Part shown: in pieces, positions 7,723 to 14,307 of the stretch
How positions within the stretch are numbered: the stretch's first letter is position 1
Layout: every line of letters begins with the position of its first letter
Origin: a virus
Virus record (IMG/VR): IMGVR_UViG_3300009285_000594
Span: 1-40,132 of that record
DNA length: 40,132 nt
Reading direction: 5' to 3' (one strand)
The notes under the pieces: generated by a model
What the model was told of the DNA's origin: nothing
Database searches by the model: none
The model's input: the letters and a program-made list of their open reading frames with translations, nothing else
Translations under genes and position numbers: made by a program

Positions 7723-9114
7723 TTAATTTATATACTTCCAGCTTCGATGTTTATTATCTTTTGTAAATTGTTTCCAAAAATCTGGCGTGATTATATCACC
7801 ATGAGTATCAACTTCAAAGAAGTTTCCCTTTTGAGGGAATACAGGCTTAATTCCTCCCCCTGTATTTAACATTACTTTTTCTAATAAAGCTACAGAAATG
7901 GCGTCATAGCAATGATCACTACCAGAACTATCCACATCCTCACTAGGTTTACCAGAACTAGGACTATTATAAACTAACTCTGGGAGTGTTTCAATTAAAT
8001 TTCTACAACTCTCATGTACTTGTAAGTATGGTCGACCATCAGGAGCTTCAGATAAATACTGATGCATAATTGCCAGTCGATTTAGTCTAGCATTATGAGA
8101 AAGGGTTTTACCTCTTTGGATTCTAGTAATTCCATTCTCTCTAAAAACATCAGCAATAGCTATATGACCCTGTACTGTTGCAAAACAATCGTGAGGTAAA
8201 ATAATACTCTCAATCGGCTCATTTTTAATGTACGACATTATCTGCTTCGCCCACTCTTCAGGATTCTTACCACTCTGATAAAGTTCCCGATAAGCATAAA
8301 TCCGCATATCTGGAGTATGAGCCAACCAAATTGCACAACCTGGAGCATTAAAGCCCCAATCAAACCCAATCGTTTTTTTACACAATTCTAAAGGATATTC
8401 AAAATGTTTAACAACGTGTTTATCAGGTCTCCATTCCGTAAATACCTGACCTGAAAATACATCCCAATCTCCTTCTAAAAACGCTTTTCTAAGATCAGTC
8501 GGCAACTTCTTCAATTCCTCTAGGTAGGTAGGATCAGCTTTCATTAGAGTATAGTTATCGTAAACCTTAGCAGGAATAAACTCGTGATCTGGATATGCGT
8601 GAGTAATAAACTCACTTTTAACCCAACCATGACCTACCCCTCCAGGATTACCACCTAGATAAATCTGGGTTTTAATCTTAGGATTTGTAGTTCTTAAACA
8701 GCTTCTTAAAATATCAAATTGGTATTTAGTGAAATTAGTACATTCATCAATACCAATATCATCAAACTCTGATCCCTGATACTTCAAAATATCTACCTCG
8801 AACTGAGCTGAACCCAACTTCAAATAGCTCCCATTCGGAAACATAAACCGACTATCCTTAGAGTTCCAATCTAACCCTTTCCACTCCTCTTGGATTTTAA
8901 AAATATGATTTTCTTGTAATTCTGGAAATGTTCGTCTTAATAATAAACCTTTAGAATTTGGATACTTTAACCGTCTTAAGATTTGCTTAGTCCGTATCGC
9001 CCAACTCTTGCCTCCCCCCTTACTTCCACCATAAAGAATAAACTTATTACGGCTCTTGAAAAACCGTTTCTGCTTTTCATTGGCAACAATACTAACATTA
9101 ATTAATTTATCCAT
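7723..9114 (-). CDS. terL: Terminase large subunit (packaging ATPase and nuclease)
   Basis: A 463-residue protein. The Walker A motif is GGSKGGGKS (residues 29-37), Walker B with the catalytic acid is FDDIGIDE (117-124), and a coupling motif is seen in GGNPGGVGHGW (about 154-164). The C-terminal RNase H-like nuclease begins with FDWG (251-254), with a second acid in PHDC and the last in SDHCYDAI (near 410). All motifs expected for an active enzyme are visible. It cuts concatemeric DNA and pumps it through the portal. The start overlaps the end of the upstream zinc-protein gene by 8 bases. Confidence 0.95.
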   Translation of the reverse strand: MDKLINVSIVANEKQKRFFKSRNKFILYGGSKGGGKSWAIRTKQILRRLKYPNSKGLLLRRTFPELQENHIFKIQEEWKGLDWNSKDSRFMFPNGSYLKLGSAQFEVDILKYQGSEFDDIGIDECTNFTKYQFDILRSCLRTTNPKIKTQIYLGGNPGGVGHGWVKSEFITHAYPDHEFIPAKVYDNYTLMKADPTYLEELKKLPTDLRKAFLEGDWDVFSGQVFTEWRPDKHVVKHFEYPLELCKKTIGFDWGFNAPGCAIWLAHTPDMRIYAYRELYQSGKNPEEWAKQIMSYIKNEPIESIILPHDCFATVQGHIAIADVFRENGITRIQRGKTLSHNARLNRLAIMHQYLSEAPDGRPYLQVHESCRNLIETLPELVYNSPSSGKPSEDVDSSGSDHCYDAISVALLEKVMLNTGGGIKPVFPQKGNFFEVDTHGDIITPDFWKQFTKDNKHRSWKYIN

Positions 9115-9610
9115 TTAGATTTTGAATTGTTTTTGATACTCCCTTACCAATATCTCCCGAATGCTCAATCATCCTCTCTTTTACTCTTTGTAACCCCTGC
9201 TTTAACCTCTTTTCCTGGCTCTTTTGATTTTCTATAAAACTATAAAGTTTAGGACTACCTTTTAAATCTTTTTCTTCCGCGTACTCTTTTACCTTATCAG
9301 GATACAATTTAATAAAATCAGGATTCAATTCCAATTTCCGACTCATCCGATTATAACTATGTGGTTGGATAAAATCAGCTCCGTGCTGTCGTTGATCCTT
9401 CTCTACATCAATTCGATGCGATGATCGCATTGGCGTTACTTTCCCCACTCCTTTAGGATGACTGTCCCAATACTCCTCACTTTTACGCTTACATTCTAAA
9501 CAAGGCAACACTCCATATTGGCTGTCAATGACTGCCTCACCTTTTAAACATCTAGGGCAGACAATCCGACCCCCTATCTTTAACCGATCATTAATATCTT
9601 TGTATTCCAT
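9107..9610 (-). CDS. Zinc-ribbon protein next to terL
   Basis: A 167-residue protein with an N-terminal four-cysteine ribbon: CPRC (about 18-21) and CLEC (about 37-40). A basic, helical C-terminal region (EKRLKQGLQRVKERMIEHSG) follows. It overlaps terL by 8 bases and the preceding 55-residue gene by 20 bases, so translation is probably coupled. It occupies the position where a small terminase might be expected but lacks a visible HTH; the HTH protein at 11621-12082 is the better TerS candidate. Its function is unknown, with DNA or RNA binding plausible. Confidence 0.75.
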   Translation of the reverse strand: MEYKDINDRLKIGGRIVCPRCLKGEAVIDSQYGVLPCLECKRKSEEYWDSHPKGVGKVTPMRSSHRIDVEKDQRQHGADFIQPHSYNRMSRKLELNPDFIKLYPDKVKEYAEEKDLKGSPKLYSFIENQKSQEKRLKQGLQRVKERMIEHSGDIGKGVSKTIQNLNG

Positions 9611-9758
9611 AAATTAACTTCATCACCTTTCTAAAAAAACTATCTTTCATTTGATAAGCGTGAGACCCATCACTACAATGAATTACCTCCCATTTCCTAT
9701 CTTTATGAAAAGAAGTTAAATACTTATTACACTTTTTACATTTAGGATGGTTATTCAT
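9591..9758 (-). CDS. Small CxxC protein of 55 residues
   Basis: Starts MNNHPKCKKCNKYLTSFHKD and ends FRKVMKLIYGIQRY. It has CKKC near the N-terminus plus later His and Cys residues (VIHCSDGSH) that could complete a zinc site. It is joined to the preceding gene by an ATGA overlap (9755-9758) and overlaps the next gene by 20 bases, which supports it as a real coupled gene despite its size. The function is unknown. Confidence 0.6.
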   Translation of the reverse strand: MNNHPKCKKCNKYLTSFHKDRKWEVIHCSDGSHAYQMKDSFFRKVMKLIYGIQRY

Positions 9759-10003
9759 AATTCTTTGATTAACTCTCTGGTTCGATCTATCTCACCTTTA
9801 TAAATACTCTTTTCCTCATTTAACACTTCAGCACTCTTCATCTTTACCCCACCACTTCTCTCACTATTATCCTTCATTATCTTCTCTTCTTTCCGTTTCT
9901 CTTCCTTCTTCCTAAATTCCTGCTTTACCTTATCCTTAACTCCATATAAATAAAACAAAATATTTAAGAGCCCAAAGAGATAACCAATTATAAATAATAA
10001 CAT
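9755..10003 (-). CDS. Small membrane-anchored charged protein
   Basis: An 82-residue protein. Residues 1-22 form one hydrophobic segment (LLFIIGYLFGLLNILFYLYG), followed by a very charged Lys/Glu helix and a C-terminal helix. The arrangement resembles a membrane-anchored coiled coil such as an inner-membrane spanin or a small lysis accessory, but it lies beside terminase genes and no lipobox or partner gene is visible. The stop overlaps the next start (ATGA). The function is unknown. Confidence 0.7.
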   Translation of the reverse strand: MLLFIIGYLFGLLNILFYLYGVKDKVKQEFRKKEEKRKEEKIMKDNSERSGGVKMKSAEVLNEEKSIYKGEIDRTRELIKEL

Positions 10004-10006
10004 ATC

Positions 10007-10618
10007 TTATTCTCCCTCCAAATGTAACACAAAAAGACAAACATTAACCCTCTTATTGAGATTGACCCCACACCTGTACGACAACCCCATTCTACTATAA
10101 GAAGGATTTGTAAGTAAGTCGTTGTGTGAAGGACTATCCTTCCAAGCTTGCAATAACCTTGATGGTTGCCACTTTCCTAACCCTAAATTCTCTCCACAAG
10201 AAACTGTCTCTAAATGACAAGGAAAACCCTGATACCCTATTAAAACCCAAGAATGTTGCCCTTTACTGTCTATATGACTCCAGTAGCTATTATCAATCAT
10301 ATCATTAAGCTTAACACTTGAAGAACTAACCAGTCTAGCATCAGAAACAAGTCTCTGTAACCCCAAGCTATCTCGGTACTCATTAAATAATCCATAAAAT
10401 TCACTTTGGTAAGTATCTATCTCCAACACTTCATACTCATAACTTGATACCTTCTCATAACTAATAGGTACACTCTTCTCATTATCATATCTAACCTCTT
10501 CCTTATAAATTAAAGATTCTAGCTTGGAAACTGTATTGTCCTCATTAGGCAACACTAGAAAAGCACTCGGAGTTAATAGTAATATTAAAACTAATAAAAT
10601 GAAAACCATCCTATTCAT
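10007..10618 (-). CDS. Secreted/anchored CAP-domain (SCP-like) protein
   Basis: A 203-residue protein. Residues 1-25 are an N-terminal hydrophobic signal or anchor (MVFILLVLILLLTPSAFLVL). Residues about 75-200 match the CAP superfamily (PF00188): FNEYRDSLGLQRLV, then YWSHID with His115, CGENLG with Glu143, and SPSHNDLLTNPSYSRMG with His165, followed by a final strand. Cysteines 134, 141, 183 and 194 could form disulfides outside the cell. CAP proteins act extracellularly and their bacterial substrates are mostly unknown. In a phage this suggests a host-surface or superinfection function, which is an inference. It follows the 166-residue gene by two bases. Confidence 0.85.
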   Translation of the reverse strand: MNRMVFILLVLILLLTPSAFLVLPNEDNTVSKLESLIYKEEVRYDNEKSVPISYEKVSSYEYEVLEIDTYQSEFYGLFNEYRDSLGLQRLVSDARLVSSSSVKLNDMIDNSYWSHIDSKGQHSWVLIGYQGFPCHLETVSCGENLGLGKWQPSRLLQAWKDSPSHNDLLTNPSYSRMGLSYRCGVNLNKRVNVCLFVLHLEGE

Positions 10619-10620
10619 AC

Positions 10621-11121
10621 TTAATCCCTCTGTCGATAATACTTAATATTCCCTATTATCCCCCCCACCTTACTCGCTATCCCCCCATAGACCCCATTAC
10701 TCAAATACTCCCTAATCTCTTTATTACCCGCCTTGCTAATCTCTTTCTCCTCCTCTGTCTTTAACCTCGTCTTAAACTCCTTCTCCATCCTCTTCCTAAT
10801 CTTCATGTCAAACCTATTCAACCTCTCATCATTCAACTCCCCCTTACTATCCCTACCATATAACGACCTTACCCAATTAGGTATAAACCCTAACTCACTA
10901 TCTACCCCCTGAATTAACCCCCACCACCTCTCAAGTTCCTCCCAGTACCTTTCCTCATAATTCTCTGTAATCCATTTAGCCTTTACCCTCTCCGCCTTCA
11001 TCTCGGGGATCGTAACCCCATCAATTATCTTCACCCTGACTCCCCCTATCTTCCCTGCCCACTTTTTCCCATCAACCTTTGCTCCCACCTTTAAACCCAT
11101 TATATTATCAATATCATTCAT
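10621..11121 (-). CDS. Unknown basic/acidic helical protein
   Basis: A 166-residue protein with a short N-terminal beta-like part (GLKVGAKVDGKKWAGKIGGVRVKIIDG) and a long charged helical middle (RFDMKIRKRMEKEFKTRLKTEEEKEI). The C-terminus is Gly-rich (SNGVYGGIASKVGGIIGNIKYY). It overlaps the Phd/YefM-like regulator by 8 bases, the place a toxin would occupy in a toxin-antitoxin pair, but no RelE/Doc/YoeB/PIN motif is seen. Its coding strand is strikingly purine-rich, more than most neighbours. The function is unknown. Confidence 0.7.
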   Translation of the reverse strand: MNDIDNIMGLKVGAKVDGKKWAGKIGGVRVKIIDGVTIPEMKAERVKAKWITENYEERYWEELERWWGLIQGVDSELGFIPNWVRSLYGRDSKGELNDERLNRFDMKIRKRMEKEFKTRLKTEEEKEISKAGNKEIREYLSNGVYGGIASKVGGIIGNIKYYRQRD

Positions 11122-11326
11122 ATAACCCCCTTATTTGTTTTATCTTTTCGAGACTAAATACCTTATCGTCTATAAAAAATAACACCCCTACAGGACAATC
11201 ATTCCTGGTTATCAATACCCCCTTCTCTTTCTCTAACTCTCTCAATATCTTCGTAGCCCCCCTACTTATCTCTCTTATCCCATATTCTTTAATTGTCAGT
11301 ACATTGTCCGTTTTATTATCTTCCAT
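11114..11326 (-). CDS. Phd/YefM-like antitoxin-type regulator
   Basis: A 70-residue protein with TIKEYGIREISRGATKILRE and, further on, GVLITRNDCPVGVLF. The latter corresponds to the 'P-V-x-I-T-R-x-G-x-P-V-A-V-L' core of Phd/YefM DNA-binding domains. The protein is about the length of the DNA-binding part, with only a short C-terminal segment for toxin binding. Four copies of a 14-bp repeat lie at and upstream of its start (11291-11383), consistent with autoregulation. No strong Shine-Dalgarno is seen. It may act as a solitary phage repressor or as the antitoxin of the overlapping downstream gene. Confidence 0.7.
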   Translation of the reverse strand: MEDNKTDNVLTIKEYGIREISRGATKILRELEKEKGVLITRNDCPVGVLFFIDDKVFSLEKIKQIRGLYE

Positions 11327-11383
11327 GTCAGTACTTTATCATATTGTCAGTACATTGTAAAGGGAATTGTCAGTACATTCATA
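11291..11383. repeat. Four-copy operator-like repeat AATTGTCAGTACATT
   Basis: The core TGTCAGTACATT occurs at about 11294-11305, 11346-11357 and 11369-11380; a variant TGTCAGTACTTT occurs at 11326-11337. The core TGTcagtACA is weakly palindromic. One copy lies inside the start of the Phd/YefM-like gene, one overlaps its ATG and two lie upstream. Spacing is about 32, 20 and 23 bases, close to helical multiples. The arrangement suggests cooperative binding of the encoded regulator. Confidence 0.7.
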
Positions 11384-11399
11384 ATAGCTACTTTTTATC

Positions 11400-11429
11400 A
11401 AGGGGGGCTATACCTCCCTTTATTTTTTT
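11400..11429 (+). terminator. Rightward terminator with no rightward gene upstream
   Basis: AAGGGGGG, loop CTATA, CCTCCCTT (8 bp with one G-T), then TATTTTTTT. The T-run is on the plus strand, so it would end a rightward transcript, yet all genes nearby are leftward. The gap 11327-11620 otherwise holds the operator repeats and palindrome copy 2, with no further gene seen. It may end an antisense RNA starting near the repeats, or block rightward read-through. Confidence 0.65.
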
Positions 11430-11593
11430 ATAGTACTGGCAACGTGGTACTAGCCCCCTCTATCAACTTAAACTAGCAATCAGGTTCTGATTATTGCCGT
11501 TATAATAATTGATGATGTTTTATCCAGTGGGATATATGTTTAGGGCTATAGATAGGCTTTAATGTCGCAGATGATTGATTGTGCGACCTTTAT

Positions 11594-11607
11594 TCTAACG
11601 TGTTAGA
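11594..11607. promoter_or_regulatory. Palindrome TCTAACGTGTTAGA, copy 2
   Basis: A palindrome with the same 6-base arms as the other three copies and a central CG step (TCTAAC-GT-GTTAGA, differing from the others at one centre base). It lies 14 bases beyond the stop of the small-terminase-like gene, in the gap upstream of the Phd/YefM-like regulator. Confidence 0.5.
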
Positions 11608-11620
11608 GATTATCTCAATA

Positions 11621-12082
11621 CTATTTAGCGTATTCTTCCACTTCTTTAGAGCCAAAATTAATTTGAATAGCTACTGTGCCTTGTTGTTTATCGTTATTGA
11701 CGATATTGAGCACTTGCCTCTCCAACGCCACGCCTTCATTAAGTGTCTCTTTTGCTTCTCTGTAATTACGCGGCGTGAACTTCTTCCTCTGTATATAATC
11801 TGCTCCTATCTCTTGTAGTATTTTAGAAATTGTCAGATGTCTGTTGTTTGCTTCTTCTTGTCTATCTGCTAGCTTGTCTAACCATTTAACCTTTATCTGT
11901 TCGAGTTCTTTCTTGGTTCTTTCACCTCTTAACCTAACCCATTCTTCTTTTCTGCATTTTAAAGCTATTGTTCTTATACTTAAATTATACTTCTTTGATA
12001 TCTCTCTTAGAGTTTTATCGGGATTAGCAATGTATTCTCTTCTTATTGTTGACCAATCTATCCTTGTAGTTATATTAGGCAT
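11621..12082 (-). CDS. HTH protein, probable terminase small subunit
   Basis: A 153-residue protein. Residues about 8-50 (DWSTIRREYIANPDKTLREI, then SKKYNLSIRTIALKCRKEEW) form an HTH that closely resembles the N-terminal DNA-binding domain of phage small terminases ('I-D-W-x-x-I-x-x-E-Y-x...S-x-x-x-L-A-x-K-Y-x-V-S'). A helical centre (residues 55-95) would serve oligomerisation, and a short C-terminal beta tail (VAIQINFGSKEVEEYAK) follows. It would recognise pac/cos and load TerL. It lies about 2.5 kb upstream of terL, farther than usual, so an alternative is a transcription regulator. Confidence 0.65.
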   Translation of the reverse strand: MPNITTRIDWSTIRREYIANPDKTLREISKKYNLSIRTIALKCRKEEWVRLRGERTKKELEQIKVKWLDKLADRQEEANNRHLTISKILQEIGADYIQRKKFTPRNYREAKETLNEGVALERQVLNIVNNDKQQGTVAIQINFGSKEVEEYAK

Positions 12083-12107
12083 AGTTAAAAGTTTAACCTT
12101 GTTTTCT

Positions 12108-12136
12108 ATTATAGCATATTTTAATTATTATCTTAA
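12108..12136 (-). promoter_or_regulatory. Leftward promoter of the head/packaging block
   Basis: Read leftward: TTAAGA (12136-12131), a 17-base spacer, then TATAAT (12113-12108), a perfect -10 box. It is back-to-back with the rightward promoter at 12151-12179, leaving only 14 bases between the -35 boxes, so one regulator could control both. Confidence 0.65.
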
Positions 12137-12150
12137 TTGAGGGATTGTAC

Positions 12151-12179
12151 TTGACATTGACGTCAATATGTGTTAGTAT
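12151..12179 (+). promoter_or_regulatory. Rightward promoter with embedded palindromic operator
   Basis: TTGACA (12151-12156), a 17-base spacer and TAGTAT (12174-12179). The palindrome ATTGACGTCAAT (12155-12166) starts in the -35 box and fills half the spacer, a typical repressor-site position. The same TTGACATTGACRTCAA block occurs in the promoter at 20297-20325. It drives the six-gene rightward operon. Confidence 0.75.
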
Positions 12180-12218
12180 TATCTTAATAGTAATTTAAAA
12201 CATAAAGGAAGGTACATT

Positions 12219-12353
12219 ATGTCTCGCTCATCTCTCATTTATTTCCTAATTGATTGTCAGGGTTATGATCCTGAATATCTCGAAAATTTAGATACTGTTG
12301 AATTAGCTTGTTTAGTTGATAGTTTTAAAGGTTTGGAGATATACAATGCTTAA
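12219..12353 (+). CDS. Small protein of 44 residues, first gene of the rightward operon
   Basis: ATG 12219 follows the strong RBS AAGGAAGGT at good spacing, about 33 bases after the predicted transcription start. The product MSRSSLIYFLIDCQGYDPEY plus 24 more residues is acidic in its second half (ENLDTVELACLVDSFKGLEI) and looks helical. It overlaps the next gene by 8 bases (ATGCTTAA). No family is recognised; small first genes of phage operons are often regulators or host-takeover peptides. Confidence 0.6.
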   Translation: MSRSSLIYFLIDCQGYDPEYLENLDTVELACLVDSFKGLEIYNA

Positions 12354-12465
12354 CGACCTAAAACATTACCAAGTTAAAAAAATTAACTATCTTGAATATC
12401 TTGAAGGTGTTAGCTTCTTAATTGGTGTAGTTATAATTGTATATTTAATAGTTTTAATTTTTTAA
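12346..12465 (+). CDS. Small single-pass membrane protein of 39 residues
   Basis: Starts MLNDLKHYQVKKINYLEYLE and ends with one hydrophobic segment (GVSFLIGVVIIVYLIVLIF) reaching the C-terminus, so it is probably tail-anchored with a basic cytoplasmic N-terminus. The start overlaps the previous stop by 8 bases, which supports coupled translation. The function is unknown. Confidence 0.55.
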   Translation: MLNDLKHYQVKKINYLEYLEGVSFLIGVVIIVYLIVLIF

Positions 12466-12482
12466 AACAGAAAGGATTTAAA

Positions 12483-12722
12483 ATGAAAATAATGCAAGTA
12501 AAAGAATATAACAGAATGGAAATGATGGAATATGATAAAAAATGCAATGAATTAGCGGAAGAATGGAGACAGGGAAATTGTTCTTTTCCTCAACAATCAT
12601 TATATGGATTTTATTACAATGGAAATTTTAGACAAACGGGATATGTTGCTTTTGATGGGAGAAGAGCAATTTTAAGAAAAACCAAAAAACAAGCAATTCA
12701 AGATTTTAACAAAATGATCTAA
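12483..12722 (+). CDS. Unknown protein of 79 residues
   Basis: The third gene of the rightward operon, with RBS AGAAAGGATTTAAA. The N-terminal third is helical and charged (MKIMQVKEYNRMEMMEYDKK), followed by an aromatic Gly/Tyr segment (YGFYYNGNFRQTGYVAFDGR) and a basic helix. No domain is recognised. A short hairpin (CCTTGC/GCAAGG, about 12733-12765) lies in the gap to the next gene. Confidence 0.7.
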   Translation: MKIMQVKEYNRMEMMEYDKKCNELAEEWRQGNCSFPQQSLYGFYYNGNFRQTGYVAFDGRRAILRKTKKQAIQDFNKMI

Positions 12723-12794
12723 TTGTCCGCTTCCCTTGCTCTATCAGCTTTTGAAGGGCAAGGATAAACGAATAATTTTATAGAAAGAATTAAA

Positions 12795-13100
12795 ATGATA
12801 ACAAAATTTATAGTTAAAAACAAAATAAGTTCGGGATTTTATGAATTTAGACCAGTTGAATATATTGTTACTATTGAAAAACCAGCAGAATTAGAAATTA
12901 CAATTGCTAATGCTTATCAAATATTTTGGAATAATTTTTTAAAATATGGAATTGATAGAAAAAATATAAAATGCGTAGAAGGTGAAACCCATTTCACTGA
13001 ATTTCCTATTGATAAAATTAAACTCTCAAAAATAAAAGTTTTGAACATTTCATTAGTTAAAGATAAAAAAACCAAAACCTGCCCCTATTGTGGAAAATAA
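12795..13100 (+). CDS. Unknown protein ending in a CxxC knuckle
   Basis: A 101-residue protein with RBS AGAAAG. The body looks like an alpha/beta fold (YEFRPVEYIVTIEKPAELEI, then ANAYQIFWNNFLKYG). The last residues are KTCPYCGK, half of a zinc ribbon, so zinc binding would need a dimer or a partner. The function is unknown. Confidence 0.7.
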   Translation: MITKFIVKNKISSGFYEFRPVEYIVTIEKPAELEITIANAYQIFWNNFLKYGIDRKNIKCVEGETHFTEFPIDKIKLSKIKVLNISLVKDKKTKTCPYCGK

Positions 13101-13165
13101 ATAAAATTGAAGCACTTTAAAAATTAAATACTGCATTGAGAAAAGAAAATCCAAAAGGATAAAAT

Positions 13166-13447
13166 ATGCAAATACCAAAAGTAGAAAACATGATAAGCTC
13201 AAATGGTAACACTGTTGCGAATCAGTTTATCATTCGATTAAATAGTATAGGAACATTTTTCCAAAGCTATAACTCTATAATCGCAGGTAAAACCCCTGAA
13301 GGAATTGTATTAGATAAGTATTACTGGAATTATTCAAAAACTACGGGAAAATATCGCAATATCTTTCTAGGAGAAACTAAGAAAGAAACAGAACAAAAGA
13401 TAAAATCAGGCGAGTATATACTTACTGATTTGAATGGAGGCAAGTAA
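13166..13447 (+). CDS. Conserved phage-type hypothetical protein
   Basis: A 93-residue protein with RBS AAAAGGATAAAAT. Motifs NGNTVANQFII, FFQSYNSIIAG and YWNYSKTTGKYRNIFLGE recall a family of small uncharacterised proteins common in phage and plasmid early regions, usually paired with a partner like the next gene. The stop overlaps the next start by one base (TAATG). No enzymatic motif is seen. The family memory is informal and needs a profile search. Confidence 0.75.
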   Translation: MQIPKVENMISSNGNTVANQFIIRLNSIGTFFQSYNSIIAGKTPEGIVLDKYYWNYSKTTGKYRNIFLGETKKETEQKIKSGEYILTDLNGGK

Positions 13448-13695
13448 TGAAAAATTATATCTTTGCCGTCTTTGATAACGGCGGAAAAACACAGGACAGA
13501 TATACCATTTTAACTGAACCGTGGTATTTTGGAAAATCTTGTGAATGCCTAGGGTTATCGGATAATTGTGATACTCCACAAGGTTTTTCACAGTGGAACG
13601 ATTGCTTTTATGGAGAACATCTCGGAAAACAAATTAACTTTTCAAACTTACCAGAAAACGTGCAAGAACACGCTCTTAATAGAATTATAAATTAA
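13447..13695 (+). CDS. Conserved phage/plasmid-type hypothetical protein
   Basis: An 82-residue protein. FDNGGKTQDRYTIL, GLSDNCDTPQGFSQW and HLGKQINFSNLPENVQ resemble small proteins found in many phages and mobile elements with no assigned function. It is the last gene of the rightward operon, 26 bases before the terminator. The one-base overlap with the previous gene suggests co-translation. Confidence 0.75.
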   Translation: MKNYIFAVFDNGGKTQDRYTILTEPWYFGKSCECLGLSDNCDTPQGFSQWNDCFYGEHLGKQINFSNLPENVQEHALNRIIN

Positions 13696-13721
13696 CCTCT
13701 CTTCTCAATGCTAACCAATTT

Positions 13722-13755
13722 AAACGGCTTTCATTGACTTGAGAGCCGTTTTTTT
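13722..13755 (+). terminator. Terminator of the rightward operon
   Basis: AAACGGCT, a 14-base loop, AGCCGTTT, then a T-run (eight Ts in total including the stem end). The stem is a perfect 8 bp. It closes the six-gene operon. Confidence 0.8.
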
Positions 13756-13794
13756 ATGTCTCAATCTTAATTTAAACCTATAGAAAGGTAAAAC

Positions 13795-13842
13795 ATGAAT
13801 ATTATTATTCAATTTCTAGCTCAAATCTTCTTAAGTGAATGA
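13795..13842 (+). CDS. Possible 15-residue peptide after the terminator
   Basis: ATG 13795 follows AGAAAGGTAAAAC, a good RBS, and encodes MNIIIQFLAQIFLSE, a short hydrophobic or amphipathic peptide. It lies beyond the operon terminator, so it needs read-through or its own promoter. Size alone makes this uncertain. It is followed by the hairpin at 13857-13885. Confidence 0.3.
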   Translation: MNIIIQFLAQIFLSE

Positions 13843-13856
13843 TTTTAAATAGATAA

Positions 13857-13885
13857 ACTAGCAGTGTTGTTGTAACATTGCTAGT
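13857..13885. other. 12-bp hairpin in the central non-coding region
   Basis: ACTAGCAGTGTT, loop GTTGT, AACATTGCTAGT: 12 pairs with one G-T. No T-run follows on either strand. A second small palindrome (TAAACatgGTTTA) lies at about 13894-13906. The stretch 13756-14094 holds no convincing gene beyond the 15-residue candidate; it contains this hairpin, palindrome copy 3 and the promoter/terminator pair described below. Confidence 0.5.
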
Positions 13886-13988
13886 TGTACCCCTTAAACA
13901 TGGTTTAGAATGTACAAAAAGCAATGAAACGCAAAAAAATACGGAAACTGACTTTCTAAATCGACAGATTTAATTAAGAAGGGGAAAC

Positions 13989-14002
13989 TCTAACTTGTTA
14001 GA
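13989..14002. promoter_or_regulatory. Palindrome TCTAACTTGTTAGA, copy 3
   Basis: Identical to copies 1 and 4. It lies just beyond the leftward terminator at 14005-14033, in the convergence zone between the rightward operon and the leftward early block. Confidence 0.5.
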
Positions 14003-14004
14003 AA

Positions 14005-14063
14005 ACTACAAAAGACCCCAGTTAAGAGGTCTTCAGCAGAATAGTAATTCCAATAAAGGAATC
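14005..14063 (-). ncRNA. Candidate small RNA bounded by promoter and terminator
   Basis: A strong leftward promoter (14070-14098) predicts a start near 14063, and a terminator hairpin ends about 14005: AAGACCTC, loop TTAACT, GGGGTCTT (14014-14033; 8 pairs with one G-T), then TTTTGTAGTTTT. The region between holds another small hairpin (GATTCC/GGAATt, about 14047-14063) and no gene. The product would be about 55-60 nt. Alternatively the hairpin simply terminates the 14095-22394 transcript and the promoter is fortuitous. Confidence 0.45.
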
Positions 14064-14069
14064 ATAAAT

Positions 14070-14098
14070 ACTATACCATATTTCCCCGTTTTTGTCAA
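14070..14098 (-). promoter_or_regulatory. Leftward sigma70-type promoter with no gene downstream
   Basis: Read leftward: TTGACA (14098-14093), a 17-base spacer, TATAGT (14075-14070). It overlaps the stop codon of the 14095-14307 gene. The next leftward gene is 2 kb away beyond a terminator and an opposing operon, so it most likely makes a short RNA. Confidence 0.6.
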
Positions 14099-14307
14099 GA
14101 GATTATATGCTGCACTTTGGGCTTTGACAGCCTAGACATCATTAAGACAAACTTTTTATGACAGGTAGGGCATATCATATATTTATCCTCATATTTTGTA
14201 ATTTGATACGAAACGTGTCCACAAGGGAGTCTTATAATCGTTTTTGGAGTTTTACGATCTCTCTCTTCAAATCTTCTATATTCATCTGGAGTTATAATCT
14301 TATTCAT
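14095..14307 (-). CDS. Small putative zinc-binding protein
   Basis: A 70-residue protein, the last gene of the leftward early block. LPCGHVSYQI and MICPTCHKKF give a C-x-H...C-x2-C-H pattern like a short zinc finger. The N-terminus DEYRRFEERDRKTPKTIIRL is charged. It overlaps the previous gene by 8 bases. The function is unknown; binding of nucleic acid is plausible. Confidence 0.7.
   Translation of the reverse strand: MNKIITPDEYRRFEERDRKTPKTIIRLPCGHVSYQITKYEDKYMICPTCHKKFVLMMSRLSKPKVQHIIS

Noticed and set aside
9107-9610. Terminase small subunit at the zinc-ribbon gene
   Set aside because: It has zinc knuckles and a basic tail but no HTH or oligomerisation core; the protein at 11621-12082 fits better.
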